64,000 nt of DNA from Perkinsus olseni (Eukaryota > Perkinsozoa > Perkinsida > Perkinsidae), in contig JABANP010000090.1 in NCBI GenBank assembly GCA_013115135.1, forward strand, positions 88,213-152,212. The letters run 5' to 3'. A model generated the notes under the pieces. The model ran no database searches. It had not been told where the DNA came from and saw nothing but the letters and a program-made list of their open reading frames with translations. The translations under genes were made by a program, and so were the position numbers. Below are positions 1-11,919 of the stretch, piece by piece; the stretch's first letter is position 1; every line of letters begins with the position of its first letter.

Positions 1-6
1 ACTGGC

Positions 7-609
7 ATGTATGGCTCGGAAGCAAGGTTCGCGGAGGTCGTGAGAGGCCTGTGGTTGGGCGAATACAGCGAGAACCATATTCCAGGCTGGTTGTTCTGCA
101 GGTCGTCTCTTCGACTCATGTGTGCACCTTATATCATTTTAGCTGTTGCAAAGGCTGTAAATACTATCGTCACTATTGACCGACTTTCTATGCCTTTGAT
201 CCCTTTGCAACCTGCAGGGGCAGTCGAGTACTCAGCACCTGAGCTCGATCATCTTCTGCCGAGTCCTGTACTTGCAGGGGTATGGAGCTTGCGTTGGTCG
301 ATTATTCCAAACATTATGATGGCCCTTCGTGTTCCCTCCATGTTACTCGTAGGACACAAGCTTGCTACTAGTTGGGAGCCCGATGGGTCTGGACGATGGT
401 GCCTCCGTATCACTTTCGCCATGTGCTTCGCTGCGTACAGTGGTTTTACGTACACGATATGTGGCTCTCGATATCTCGGCCATCCACTGTACCCAGGCCC
501 GCTGGGCGGGCTTGTGAATGAGGGGCTTCGTTCGGTAGGTGGATGCATCGCTGCGTCTATTGTATCTTTGCTTTTATTGAGGTATTATGCGTATCGCACA
601 GTGAAATAA
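7..609 (+). CDS. Hypothetical multi-pass membrane protein, probably a partial gene or last exon
   Basis: A 200-codon open frame starts almost at the window edge. It has several hydrophobic stretches (near residues 38-58, 95-115, 135-152 and 180-193), so a multi-pass membrane protein is likely. The C-terminus is a hydrophobic segment followed by a short basic tail ending RTVK. I do not recognise the family. Because the gene abuts the window edge, upstream exons may be missing and the first ATG may not be the true start. A shorter antisense frame over the same bases lacks any recognisable feature and was ignored. Confidence 0.4.
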   Translation: MYGSEARFAEVVRGLWLGEYSENHIPGWLFCRSSLRLMCAPYIILAVAKAVNTIVTIDRLSMPLIPLQPAGAVEYSAPELDHLLPSPVLAGVWSLRWSIIPNIMMALRVPSMLLVGHKLATSWEPDGSGRWCLRITFAMCFAAYSGFTYTICGSRYLGHPLYPGPLGGLVNEGLRSVGGCIAASIVSLLLLRYYAYRTVK

Positions 610-1333
610 TTCACTTTCTTTGGTCATATTTGCTCCCAGTACCAGCCTGGTCCCATCAGGCCTATCGACCTGAGCGTCTCAGTCCAGCTCAAGTTGCCGC
701 TTCGTTTCTGCAGAGTAGTATCGAGTTCTCCGGAGAAAGGCAGACGTCAGTTTGTATCTAAATCTGACGAGACTTCTCCGAAAGCATTACTGGCCCCATA
801 ACTATGAGTTAACCGCCTCTTGTGGTCCGCGATTCATGGTTTTCGATCGTCACGGCAGAAGCCAGCTGAACATGCCGGAAGCTCAGTGTCCGAGCGTCAG
901 TTCCACAGACATTCGTAGAATTTTTCAAGGGCGTGCCGAACGACTATGGAACATCCCAAATACGCCAAGTCCAGAATAGATGATCATCTCAATTCCCGCA
1001 TCGCTCCGCTCATTTCCGGTGAGGAACGGGTCCTTACTAAGGAGCCTAATAGGCTCCTTGAGGAATACCTTTAAGTTAGAAATTCCTTACGCTCCTTAAA
1101 AATGAAAAGTTATAAGGAGCTGCTCCTCATGGAAGGAACGGTAAGGACTCCTTCATTCAAAGGAACAAGAACAACTCCTGAGGACTCCCATAGCGGGAAT
1201 CGGGAGCAACATTCTTCAGAAATGTGCTACAGCAGAGCTTACGCTTCTTACGACTTCGGCAGTGCGACTCAGCGCAACACGTAGAGCGTCTGACGGTCAA
1301 GCGAGGAACCCGGGTACTATTCCTCGCTGCACA
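610..1333. other. Stretch without a supported gene; contains a short perfect palindrome
   Basis: No frame here resembles a known domain. The stretch at about 1030-1180 is rich in repeats of the word AAGGAGC in both orientations, including a perfect inverted repeat at 1039-1059 (10-nt arms around one base). Confidence 0.4.
1039..1059. repeat. Perfect 21-nt palindrome
   Basis: Arms 1039-1048 and 1050-1059 are exact reverse complements around a single A at 1049. It lies in non-coding sequence 0.3 kb from the degenerate X1 copy. Function unknown. Confidence 0.8.
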
Positions 1334-1700
1334 TCAATGAAGGGGTTTACTTGGAGTACCCTTAGAATGTTGAAGTAAAGCGCTGAACAGCAAGTGTGGG
1401 AGGCTAATCACTCTGGAGAGAAAATCGATTAGTTTACGAAGAATGTCATGAACCGTGAACCCCAGGATACTCGAGTTTGATAAGGTACAAGATTTTTGAA
1501 TGTTTGGTGGCGCGGCTATTGTGTTATTCAGAGCTTCTTCAACAAGTGGACAAAAATCTTTCATTCTTTCAGATACTGCCTTCTCTTACGTCATTGTGAG
1601 GCGACACTGCGGAGCTGATGGCGTTACCGAGGGGCAAGTTGGTCATCATAACAGCCGCGACTGAGGCCCCGAAAGTCTGCCTCCGGTCTCAATAGCGTTT
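1334..1700 (-). pseudogene. Degenerate copy (X1) of secreted family X, middle exon lost
   Basis: Two pieces of the X gene family are fused here. Bases 1500-1564 encode GMKDFCPLVEEAL-like residues matching the C-terminal exon of X2 (10,483-10,857) and X3 (15,833-16,270). Bases about 1590-1680 match the signal-peptide exon of X3 almost exactly. The exon between them, carrying the DFPPL...ACPKT block in X2 and X3, is absent and the C-terminal frame degenerates after about 30 residues. It is therefore a relic formed by internal deletion. Its signal exon is closer to X3 than to X2. Confidence 0.65.
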
Positions 1701-2548
1701 CTTTGTGGGGTATGGGTAGACCTCGCCACGAGCAGAGTGTTAATGAAATGACATTTGGCAAAGCCGCACTGTCTAAACAGTTGCCACCACTTGACAATAA
1801 GCCAACGGTGATTTCAATGAAGTTGAGCACGGCAAATAACGATGATACTAATTTCGATTTGCTTACTTCAACTTCCTATCATCATTATTTGCTCGGCCAG
1901 TCCTGGGCGATCGGAGGTTCTCGCCAGGACTCCTGGCGAGAACCTCCGATTGCCTTTCAGGATAGATTCTAGCAAATTGTACTCTTCCTAGCCCAGGCCG
2001 CAGCACCACTATAAACTGTCAACAACGCAAAATGAGTAGTTTACTGAAACACTGAGTGGCATCGGAAACTCCGAAAGCATGCAACAAGCACGACAAATTC
2101 CTTCAGAAGACCATACGGTTCTCACGCTTTGTCCGCTCTTTCTTGGGCAATACAATGCCATCGCCTGATCATGATCAACAATGAGCGATATTATCAATGC
2201 CACGATCTATCCGGAAATATTCTCACCAACTTGAACATCTCTGATCTCGACGTGACTATCCTCATCATCAGCCCGATCGAGGAGACCCTTCTTCATCAGC
2301 AGCCGCTCGCTGCGTCGAACGTTAACCCGCAGCATCGAGCCCGTGTCCGAATCGCGCTTGAGCACTGATTGCTCCTGAGGAAGTTAAGGGTCGCTGACAA
2401 GTTCGGAGAAGCTACGCGTCCTACCTGCGAGTCACTATGTGTTACGTTCTGGTCCGGCATGGCTGGGAGAACCTCACCCTTCTTCAGACGCCCTCGGCTC
2501 ACCAACTCCACCAACTGATGACGACAGTCCGATTCAGCGGCCATCGGG
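1701..2548. other. Intergenic stretch containing a 41-nt palindrome
   Basis: Short frames exist on both strands, but none has recognisable motifs or a paralogue in the window. The only structured element is the perfect palindrome at 1910-1950. Confidence 0.4.
1910..1950. repeat. Perfect 41-nt palindrome (20-nt arms, 1-nt centre)
   Basis: Bases 1910-1929 and 1931-1950 are exact reverse complements around C1930. It could be a hairpin terminator, a protein-binding site or the remnant of a small foldback element. No flanking target duplication is obvious. Confidence 0.85.
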
Positions 2549-5092
2549 TCAGAAGGACACTACTTTCTTGTCCATCCTATACCGCTGCCGCCATTCCTGT
2601 ATGACAGCACGCTTGGCCGGTCCACAGAGATTATCCCTCGGAGGCAAGCCCATCTTCTTACGCCGAGCAAGATACCAATCATATGCACTACGCTTCTTCA
2701 ACTTGACCTTTTTCGTCTGAATCAAGAGTGGCTCAAAGATACCCCGTCCTGGGCAGACCTGCCGTACCTCTAAGTCCTGCTTGAGCTTCTCTAGTTTGAG
2801 GATCTTGTTGATGCTCTTGGAGGCGAAGCGCACATCCAAGTGGTCTCGACGCACGACTGGCCTCTTGAATTTTACGAACCACCGGCAGATTCTTCTTCCG
2901 GAATAATACCGTAACTCTACCAGCTCGACCTGACCAGGGGGTGTCTCGCGGCTCCTCAGGAGTGTTCCCCTCCGACCTGCCCTTGCAGTGCGGCCAACGC
3001 GATGAATATAGTCTGCTAGCGTGTACGGAAAGTCATACATGACGACGTGCCCAACATCGTCAAAGTCGAGGCCTCGACTCGCGAGGTTAGTGCAAACCTG
3101 CTCGGGTATCTTTTGTTACACCCTGCCGAAAACGGGAGAGGTCGTCACCATGATCTCCTTCGCTGGTGCCCCGGTCTTGGAGGCCCCCTTGAAGGAAGCG
3201 AACTCTTTCCGTCGATTCTTGAAGGCCATCTCGCCGTGGAGTAAGCTAACACTATAGCCCTCCGTTTCGAGCATCTTAGCAACCCCTCTACACCGTGATA
3301 CGGTATTAGTGAAAATGAGTGTCTACCAAAACCGCAGTGAGGCTTCAAAGCCCTCGCGATGGTCGCCCACCTTCTGTCCTCGCACTTGCCTCTCCTCGAG
3401 TATGTCAACCAACGCATTGGACCTCTTCCGACCTCCCATCGGAACGAATACCTGACCGCGGCCACGGACTGCTCCCACCGCTGTCACCGTAAGGGCCTAC
3501 TTGTTCGAGGGCTGGTACGGTCATGTGGGCGTCAGGAGCCACTACTTGATTCACAACAACATGGCTTGGGACGGACGTCCGAACGAAGTTGCTGACCGCT
3601 CCAGTTCTGGTAGCCCCGACCAAGGCTATCTACGGCAAAGGCATCTTCAGCTCGGCTCTGGTCCGATGACACTCATCACCAGAAAGGCCATTTTCGACCT
3701 GGCATGCCGGCGGGTTGATCCGAGTCCGCGGATATTTTTCGCGAGCGAGCCGCGTTTCGCGAGATGCTGATAGTTTCCATGATGCTTTCTACAAGTCAGT
3801 ACCAAACGAATGGCTCGCGGCGTATCGGACTTCCAGCATCAGTATTCGGTGAGCAGCTTCGCAGACACACGGCAACCGCTTCAATCGATTCGGTCGCCTC
3901 CCGCCGTGCAGACTAACGAGTGTCTACATTCATCGCGAACGAAGCAAAAATCGTCGAATCCTCCAAAACTGCCCTCACCAGAGGAGCTGATCGAGCGGCC
4001 CCTCGGGCTTTGAAAGTCTTGGAGATCACATCCGCCACTTCCTTCTCATAGAAGGTATCACACAGAGTGTCGGCTTCGTCGATCTGAGAAACGACAGCTG
4101 CGGGGTTCGAACCTGTGCCACCGTACCCTCAACCGGACCATCTTACCACAAGATGCGTCACTTCGCCCAACTTCACGTTTCCCTTCGTCAAATGCAAGAG
4201 TAACCTCGCAGGAGTGCAGACGACCACATCTCCCTGATCACTCAAGACCCTCCAACGGACGACTCAGGGCTAGACATCACTCTGGCTTGATTGAGAGCCC
4301 TTGCCTCCTTCACGTAGCTCAGCCCTGCCGCCAGGCCAGTGCTGGTGATCTGCCGACAACCCTGCGCTGTCAGCTGCCGTACAACTCTGATCACCTAAGG
4401 GAATACCAACCTCCCCGTGATGTGCAAGGATGGCTGAAAGATACCCCTAGCTACTTGAATAGCAAGCTCCCTTGTGGGCACCAGGATGACCGCTCGAGGC
4501 TTATTTTCCAGAGGATAGAGGTTGTCAGGATTTGACCGCAGGAGTCGGTGGAGGAGCGGTAGCACATACGCCATCGTCTTCCCCGAGCCCGTCTGGGCCA
4601 CCAAGAGCAAAGACTGTCCTTCCATCATAGCCGGTATGCACACTTCCTGACCACGACCGTTCAGTCGTCCTCGCCCTCGCTGTTCCCGATAATACCTGCG
4701 TTCTCGTAGGGGTGACAGCCCCCGAGCTATGGAGGCCTACAAGAAGCTCCTTGTCCAACCCAAAGCGATGGAAGGAGTTTACCCGGTCGAAGGAAGTGAA
4801 TCTGTGCGGGGCTGGTGACCAGCTCGAGGCGTTCTCCGCTCACCTGTGGGGCAGCAAGGCATCTACGCTCAAGCCCAGAGGATTCCTCAGCCCTTCTGAT
4901 GGCCCTTCTTCTGCGGGGCCTCCAACAGAAGGAGGGGGGCTGTACTGTAGCATACCACTGGCCAACCCAGGAAGTGAACGTACGGCATACCAGTCGATAG
5001 CCCGCTAGACTATGGCCAGATGAATTGACCAAGGTAGCGCGGTAGGTGGGCTTCATGACTGAAGTAGCGGCCGTCCTAGAGAGGACGGACAA
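2549..5092 (-). CDS. DEAD-box ATP-dependent RNA helicase, multi-exon
   Basis: Spliced from the minus strand, this gene carries the helicase motifs in order. There is a Q-motif region ([11 protein letters not shown], then TPTRTQ) near 4700-4770, motif I AQTGSGKT near 4590, PTRELAIQ near 4470, a TPARLL block near 4190 and DEAD at about 4069-4080. The C-terminal domain has [10 protein letters not shown] near 3310, [14 protein letters not shown] near 3070 and motif [12 protein letters not shown] near 2990. The C-terminal tail is Lys/Arg-rich and ends DKKVVSF. The first exon ([19 protein letters not shown]) is Ser/Thr/Arg-rich, so mitochondrial import is possible. Introns are inferred where the motifs jump frame, for example a 51-nt intron between KEIM and VCTNLASRG. 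Which helicase subfamily this is cannot be settled by eye. Confidence 0.88.
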
Positions 5093-5830
5093 TCGCGTCG
5101 AGACTTGAACCCATGCTGAGCCCTAGCACTAACAACGCAAGCCATACAATTAACACTCAGAACAACAAGACCATGGCACAACAACACGTAAAAAAAGACA
5201 GCTGTCCCTCATTCGGCGCTGCCTTGGGGTCTTGAGCGGCGTCGCCATCCGAGATCCGAATAAGGCATCACCAACAGAGATGGGTTCATCCTCTGACCCG
5301 ACTCCGCGAAAATGGATACGAAGCTTTACGCGGGCCACGAGGACATCCGCCAACTCCAAGATTCCAGCTTTTCCCCACCCGTGACTACCTCTCACGAATC
5401 AGCTTGATCCCGAGAAAACCGACCGATAGAGCTGGCCGACTGTCATGAGGGTGGCTGCATGGACGAAGGTGGGGCGGACGAATATCGTAAAAGGTGGTAT
5501 TTCCCGGTGGTGCTTATCACCCTCGATCATCAACACGCCACTGCATCAGTTAACTTCATGTAGATAGCGAGAGATCCGGACACCCACAATGGCCAACACC
5601 ATTGTCGACCGCTCGAGGGGTCCAATGGTAGCTTCTATGCTTGTTCTCCGTCGCAAGTCGTCTAAGAAGCCGACCACTAAACCCGAGGGTCCTGCCTTCA
5701 CCTTCTACACCCACGGCTGACTCTCAGCTGCCGTCAATCCTCACGAAACAGCCGAATCGACAGTCCTCTGAGTGATCTGAGGACAATCTGCCACCACCAA
5801 GACGTTCCTTCCCGTATCAGCCACGCTCTA
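5093..5830. other. Intergenic region, nothing recognised
   Basis: Lies between the helicase start and the aspartyl protease stop. No frame has paralogues or motifs. Confidence 0.4.
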
Positions 5831-6944
5831 TCATTTCACTTTGGCAAAGCCGATGCGATTCCTGTCCCAGTCGTAATAGTAGTAGTTTCCGTACAAGGCA
5901 CTGAGGCCTAGGACCCAGGCTTCACCGAAGTGGATTGCCAGCATGCACCTCCCCCCGTCTTTGACGACGTAGCTGGCAGGGGGTATCTCCAGAGGCACCT
6001 CCTCTCCTTTCAAGTCTCTCATAGAGAACGTGATGGATGGCAAATAGTCGGCCTCCTCACAGGAGACGTCATAAAAGCCCGAGGAGTCCCGAATCTTCAC
6101 AGGCACCTCTCCCGCCCACTTCAAGCCAAGCAAGCACTCTAAGTTCGACTTCTTCAGGCATGATGATGGCGTTGGTGCCGGAGTCGAAGAAAGCCGGGGT
6201 TGGCGCTACCATCCGGTACTCCAGAGAATCGCCAATGGTCAGCCTAGTGAGCGAGACGCTTTGATCTTTCCGGACTTTAACGAAGACAAGAGGGGGGACA
6301 TAATTCCGCTTATCTTTGCCGCCAAGGATGAGCTCACCCGTGGGATTCTCACCGGCGACAAGGTACAGAGAGAAAGAACTCTTTTTGACGAGCCGCGTTG
6401 ACTTGGACCGGTCCATCAGCTGCTGCATCAGAGGGGCGTACGGCTTCATCCGAGCGTACGGAGGTGCCAGGCCGAGGCTGGCGAAGGGACGGCCCTCCGC
6501 TCCAGCGATCAATCCGAAGCTGATATCGTTCTCAGTGACAGTACCGAAATCAACCACCCCAGAGTGCTTGAAGATGGTCATATTTTCACCGTCATAGAAG
6601 TTGAGGGTTTTATTTGGACCGGGCTGGCATGGAGCCGGAGAGCACTCGTAACACTTGAAAGCGAGCTTGTCGCAGCCTCCGGGGTACTCTTTCTCATACC
6701 AATGCTTCCATACAAGGAAGATGTAGGGGTTGCCAGTATCCACTACTGCATGAATGTCCTGATTGTCGACCTTAAGATACGCCAACAGCTGTACTGAGTT
6801 CACGTGGCTTGTAACCTTCTGGGCTCTTATACCTATCCTTACTTTTCTATACCCATTGGTTTCGAGTGAGAGTCCGATGAAGACGAGATTAGCGAGAATG
6901 TACTTCTCAGGCATCATACAGACGGCGACGCACTTCACCAACAA
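5831..6944 (-). CDS. Secreted pepsin-like aspartyl protease (A1 family), one frameshift
   Basis: Both catalytic motifs of a pepsin-type protease are present: AVVDTGNPYIFL (first Asp) and AFFDSGTNAII (second Asp). The start at 6914 (MPEKYILANLVFIGL) gives a good signal peptide, so secretion or lysosomal routing is likely. Cys pairs lie between the two lobes. After the second motif the frame breaks near 6158-6163; the next frame (about 6155-5831) continues the C-terminal lobe, ending NRIGFAKVK. A one-base change joins the two, so this is either a recent pseudogene, an unrecognised intron or a sequencing error. A 380-nt fragment of a paralogue sits at 15,289-15,669. The gene is divergent from the next plus-strand gene, with about 0.3 kb between starts. 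Confidence 0.78.
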
Positions 6945-7258
6945 CCAGCTTCAACAGAGGCCAGATGCGACGGCGGCGCCGGATTTCGCGCTCGCCCCGT
7001 TCCCGAACGAGTATATTGTGGCTTTACCTGTGCGGTAGACAAGCACTCAGGTGAGAAGCAACTGACCCATCTCGGACAAGAGCAAGATACTAGCAAACCT
7101 CGCCACTAGCAAAACCACACAAACGTACTCGCGTGCTACTGTACTACGGACCAGCACGCATGCGACAGACGCACGCATGCGCAATGTCAGGCTGACATTG
7201 TCAGCAGAGCATCCCAACGTCAGCTCCCACTGGGTTATCGCCGCCCATTGGTCGTTGT
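6945..7258. promoter_or_regulatory. Divergent intergenic region with a 19-nt palindrome
   Basis: Separates the minus-strand protease from the plus-strand methyltransferase-like gene, so it should hold both promoters. It contains tandem CACGCATGCG words near 7155-7181 and a perfect palindrome at 7182-7200 (9-nt arms, one-base centre). Regulatory use is inference from position only. Confidence 0.35.
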
Positions 7259-10042
7259 ATGTCTAGCGAGATACCGCCTTATGCCAGGGGCAATTGGAGC
7301 TTCTGCGTGCTGGGGGTTACAGCGCATTTGGTCTTCGTGAATCTTTCACTGGCGGCCTGCCTCCGCCAACCCCTTTTCCCGGTCAGTCCATGGCATCTAA
7401 CACTCATTCCACAGGAAGCTAGCCGCAATGTGGAGAGTGAACTACTTTCACTGATGCCGAATCAGCAGTGGCCTATTGCTAATTCACTGTCATGCCCTTC
7501 TGTCTGCGAGCCGTTAAACGCGTTCCGCGATTCAAACCAAACCGGGCCACCGCGTCCCTCATACCCCCAGGCTAGCGACGTGGTCTCATCATCATCCTCA
7601 AGAGAACCTCAGCAGATGCTTTTACCGCCACCGTCCGAGCTGACGGCAAAAGATGAGGAACCCTCCTCGGAAATTCTCTTGCGCGACCCGACACTGAAGG
7701 GCATCATAGAGTCCACCAGAGGAAAGCTCGAAGCCATTGAGCTCTTCTCGGCGTCCATGCTGAAGAATCCCTTCAACACCGCAGATGTGCGTCCTCGAAT
7801 GAAGCCGTCTCGGTGCCCTGAGGCATGCTATTTTCTTAGAGCCTGTCGAAGATAAAAGAAGCCGCACTGCGACAGGACCCGACGAAGACCTATTTGCAAG
7901 TCGCAGCGTTGGAGAGATCTTTGTCTGCGAGTAAGCCACGGGTCGACCTAAGATGCGCTGGCCATGCATCGACAGGCTCTAATTTGGATTCACAATGGGG
8001 CGGGCAGCTGATTCGCCGCACGCTCCATCAAGAGCTCAATGCAGCCTACGCGCACGTCCATGGTGGGCCGCGGGCAACTCGCCCCTCAAAGCGAAATCCG
8101 ACGCTCTCAGGGAAGTACCCGGACGATCCGGCCGCTGCTGTCAGTGTTGTTACTCGGGAGGAGATGGTGGAGATCATCGACCATGTTTACAACGAATACA
8201 ACGAGTCTGGCGTAGCTGGGTAGGGCGTGGGACCATCGCCCAGGCGCCACGGTTGGGACAATTAGGGAATGGATCCATTCTGTGGACAAGGCCATCCCGC
8301 CCGACATCAACGATTGGCTCCTCTTCGATGATCGGACTAAGTGTAAGTCTCGGCTGAGGGAAGGAGGCTTGTTATTTCCTCTCGGGACAGATAACGAGAA
8401 GGCAGTGTATCACCGAGTATACCGCAGCCCAACTTGTATGCGCGTTATTGGCCCGCCTAACAATGATGACCTTCCGGCAACTATGCGGCTCGGGTGGGAT
8501 TATCACATGCGCTGTTGCCTGGACTGAGCTGCCGTTCTGCAGAGTTCCCGCCAAAGCCTTCCTCGAGTTGATGACTTTCCGATCGGGTCCTCTGCGTAAT
8601 GGGGCCCATATGGAACCGTGGATGAGGTTTCTGCCGGGCAAAGTCTTTGAACTCGTCCGTAATCACGTCACGCGGTTTTGGCGACAGTAAGTCCCCACCG
8701 ACCATCGCCTTTGTTGTTTCAGCCTTTGGTCCTCAGATACACCGACTACCGAAAGCAGCGGGTGAAGATTCACATCACGGCCATGCGGAAGGAGCTACCA
8801 CATTTCCTTGCCATCGTTAATATAAAACTTTGTGGAGTCTGGCCCTCGTACAAGGTGACTTGCCGAAGCCTCTCTTCGACCTAAGATACCATTCTTGTTC
8901 AGAGGTAGAGAAGGCTCAGTTGAGACAGCGCAAGATAGATTCTAGTGGCAGCCAGGCGGCGTACGCGTCCCTAGTGCGATGCAGCGGCGCGGAGCTCATC
9001 CCAGAGGCACTCGTCAGAGAAGCTTTCGACTTGCACGATTACAACACCTTACAAGTAGCGAGTTCGCGTGACGGTAGGGACTCGCCGGACTTCAAAAAAC
9101 TGAGAATTGCTGAGCCCAGTAAACGATGGGTATTGGAGAACATAGGTGAGTACGCCTGCTGGAGGGCCACGACGATCGGCTGGTCTGAATATCGTTTTCA
9201 GCAACACGGCGTATCCCAGCAGAAGGCGACAATGACGAGTATCTTCTGCCGTACTTGGTCGACTGGGATACCGCCAAGTTGGGCTCGAGACGAAGGCCCC
9301 TTCCGAGCCGACCAATGAAGGGTTGGCTGCACTCCCTTGGTGATGTTACTAGTTATGCTATTACTTATGAATTCATCGCTGCCCTCGCTGATTACTGTCT
9401 GCAGCATAGAAGCAACGTATTGGTGGTCGGGCCTGACTCGACACGATTGTCTTATTTTTTGACTGAGTATATTTCCAGCCGGGCTCCGCAAAGTGCGGTG
9501 AAGGTGATCGCTCTTGAAGTTGTCCAAGAGGAGACCACGAACAGCAAGCATCAACCCTGGGCGAGGTCAACCGAGGGCGCGACGCAGGCGGACGAACCCG
9601 TCACGTCATTTCCGAGGCACCTCGAGTATCGTCCATCGGTGTGTTCGTACACTGGCCGGCTCAAGTGGCCTCCTCCTATACGCGCGACGCTCAACGACGT
9701 TCACAACCACTTCAACCCGCAAACAGCGATAGTCACTTCCCTTAGTGAAGGCATTGATGCGATAACGCCACAGCTGCGTACCATGGGCTGCCTCAAACGC
9801 TACATTGTACTCGGCGGTCGCAGTAGCGGTAGCGCCTATCATACTTACGGGGTATACTACCGCTAGGCTGCCCTGAGAAAAGGGTATCGCCGGTACGATA
9901 CGACGGATGGGAGATCGCCGGGGATCTCGGTAGAGTCACTCGTCACATGCTCCACCCGTACATGGTGAGAGACCAGGCAGGGGCAGTCGATCCTGGTAGG
10001 AGGCGCTCAGCGACGGCAGTGATGCTACGATTGGTATTTTAG
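7259..10042 (+). CDS. Putative SAM-methyltransferase-like protein, about nine exons
   Basis: Open frames on the plus strand join cleanly across short GT-AG introns, for example 7931-7975, 8855-8904 and the intron before 9202. The last intron (about 9804-9854) leads to a final exon ending at 10,042. The N-terminal third is Ser/Pro-rich with one hydrophobic stretch. The C-terminal part has NVLVVGPDSTRLSYFL, which resembles motif I of Rossmann-fold methyltransferases, and later TAIVTSLSEG and LKRYIVLGG strands. I do not recognise a specific family. The start at 7259 is only the first in-frame ATG. The gene has no counterpart in the duplicated block at 15-20 kb although its neighbours on both sides do. 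Confidence 0.45.
7931..7975 (+). other. 45-nt intron carrying the CGACCTAAGAT motif
   Basis: Removing this segment joins an upstream frame ending ALERSLSA to SNLDSQWGGQLIRRTL in phase. The motif occupies 7944-7954. The same 11-mer is in a second intron of this gene (8877-8887) and in introns of other genes (see findings). Confidence 0.6.
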
Positions 10043-10482
10043 GTCTATTATGGGCGATTTCATCGGCAGCCACATTATTCCGGCGAAGACATCATTGAGT
10101 GTCGTTGCATGCATTCCTTAGTTGTGTTTCTGCGTCTCTTTCGTAATTGCGTTGCTGACAGTAGAGAACTCGTAGCCGGGCAATCTCCACACCAAAACTG
10201 CGACCCTCGAAGAACTGCATGTGGTTGCGCGGTATGAGCAACTCGACTTCCGGTCACACGAGTCTGAGTTGCTATTTGCGATTATTGGAATGGGGGCGCT
10301 GCTGGAGCCGCATGGAGGTGTTCAACTCCTCATGCCCTTCGTGTTGACACTGCTTTGTGAGCACAAGTCGAATGATAGAACACAGCATTACAACAACAAC
10401 ACCATGCATGTCTTCTTCCATATTCTCGGGAGAACAGCCGACCAAAGCCTTCCCGCCCAACATTCTGATGGATATTGTCTAT
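10043..10482. other. Intergenic region, nothing recognised
   Basis: Lies between the methyltransferase-like gene and the 3' end of X2. No supported coding frame was found. Confidence 0.4.
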
Positions 10483-11441
10483 TCAAGGATAGACGAGTGT
10501 TCGACTAACCGCATGCATTTCTATCGAAGCGCGGGCTATATATTCCTTGGTAGGTATCTTCTGTCTCTGGAAGGTCCATTCTTCGTCACGAGCAACGTCA
10601 ACGGCCTCCTTAGCGATAATGGAGTACGCTTGGCACATGTTCGGGAAAGTGTCGAACATTTTCTTAACAGCGGCTCCCAAAAGCGGGCAGAAGTCTTTCA
10701 TTCCCTCCATAACGATACCTAGCTTGCTCATATCATATTCATCCGTTGTAAGATAGCCTTCGAACTCGGGGACGCGGTCCAAGATGTGGGCAAAAGTGGA
10801 TTGGTCGATGTTTCTCAGCGGGTCCGATCCAGTGTTGTCTGGAGGGTTCGTATACATGAACCGATAATTTTTGTCAGGGTTTTCGGTATGGTCTCCCAGC
10901 GAACCAAGTTTGCCGACGGAGCCGTCATGACCAGTGTATAAATTACTGACAAGAATGAGGCAACCTCAAGTTTCGCCAACACTATGCACAGTCGATGCTG
11001 CCCTACAATCCGGCCGTGAAGGCATTCTGGTCACGAGTCTTGGGACAGGCGATGGACTCAGTGATCACGCCATTTTCCCTGTCGGCGACAATTTCCAACT
11101 CTGACCTGCCGTCTGTACCCGTCTCGCCACTGCTGTAAAGGCAAACTGCTCTTGGACCAAACTGAGTGCTCCGGATGGCACTCTTAGTCAGGGGAGGGAA
11201 GTCCTGATAAGAAAGAAGGTTTGAGCCAACCAGCTCAGCCAATCATCATCTTCGAAGCAATGACACAAGCCACACATGGCGGCCAGCGACCGTCGTCGGC
11301 TACTGTCAGTCTGACTCCAGCTGTTATTCATGTTCTTACGTCGTTGTGTGGGGAGAGTGAGCCGATTGCGTTACCGAGGGGCAAGTTGGTCGTCATAACA
11401 GCCGCGACTGATGCTCCGATGAAGGTCTTTGTGGTCGGCAT
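10483..11441 (-). CDS. Secreted protein of family X, copy X2
   Basis: Three exons are inferred. Exon 1 (ATG at 11,441) encodes MPTTKTFIGASVAAVMTT, a signal peptide. Exon 2 (about 11,205-11,003) starts DFPPL and contains one conserved CPKT motif. Exon 3 (about 10,940-10,483) contains EGMKDFCPLL and KEAVDVARDEEW. The same order occurs in X3 at 15,833-16,681. The exon 1 DNA is nearly identical between X2 and X3, but the mature parts look only roughly 40% identical. Exon 1 ends at a GTAAGA donor. Function unknown; secretion to the cell surface or environment is expected. I know of no domain match. Confidence 0.6.
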
Positions 11442-11919
11442 TTAAGGGATTATTCTCAACACAGTATGAAGGCATCATCGAGACCGCACTTTAAAGGCCC
11501 AATTCGAGCTCGGTGTACAGGAGTAGTGGAAGCCGTGTTGGCGTTCTCAAGAGGCTCTGAAGCGTCCTCGTTACATCTCGGGGCGATACTGGAAATCAAT
11601 CTACGGGCAAGTAAATTGCGCGCAACATTCTGATCGGATGTTGACTGGAAGAGTCCAGCGTTGGGTGCCACGGACCAATAGTTCGGAATAAGGATATGGA
11701 CAGTACCATACGATGAAGGGACTCCATATTGTATTAATCGTTATTTTCACGGTTGCGCGTGTTTCACAGCAGACCACCGCAGATGGCCTCTGAAACAGTG
11801 CTTGTCTGAGTTACGCTCGAGGCTCGCTCGACGTGGCAACGATGATGCCAAACATCGTCTTTGCATGCAACGGCAGCGCCTTGCTGGCCACTCAACAATA
11901 ACCCAACATCTCCCATACG
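11442..11919. other. Duplicated spacer between X2 and SufS copy A
   Basis: Nearly identical to 16,682-17,159 in the second block. Both strands carry short frames that survive in both copies only because the DNA is so similar. It most likely contains the X promoter and the SufS 3' end. Confidence 0.45.

Noticed and set aside
7622..7969. 115-codon minus-strand frame opposite the methyltransferase-like gene
   Set aside because: The plus strand gives a consistent multi-exon model here; the minus frame has no motif or splice support.
11456..11671. Conserved minus-strand frame repeated at 16,696-16,977
   Set aside because: Two frames are equally preserved because the DNA is almost identical between duplicates; nothing marks it as a gene rather than spacer.
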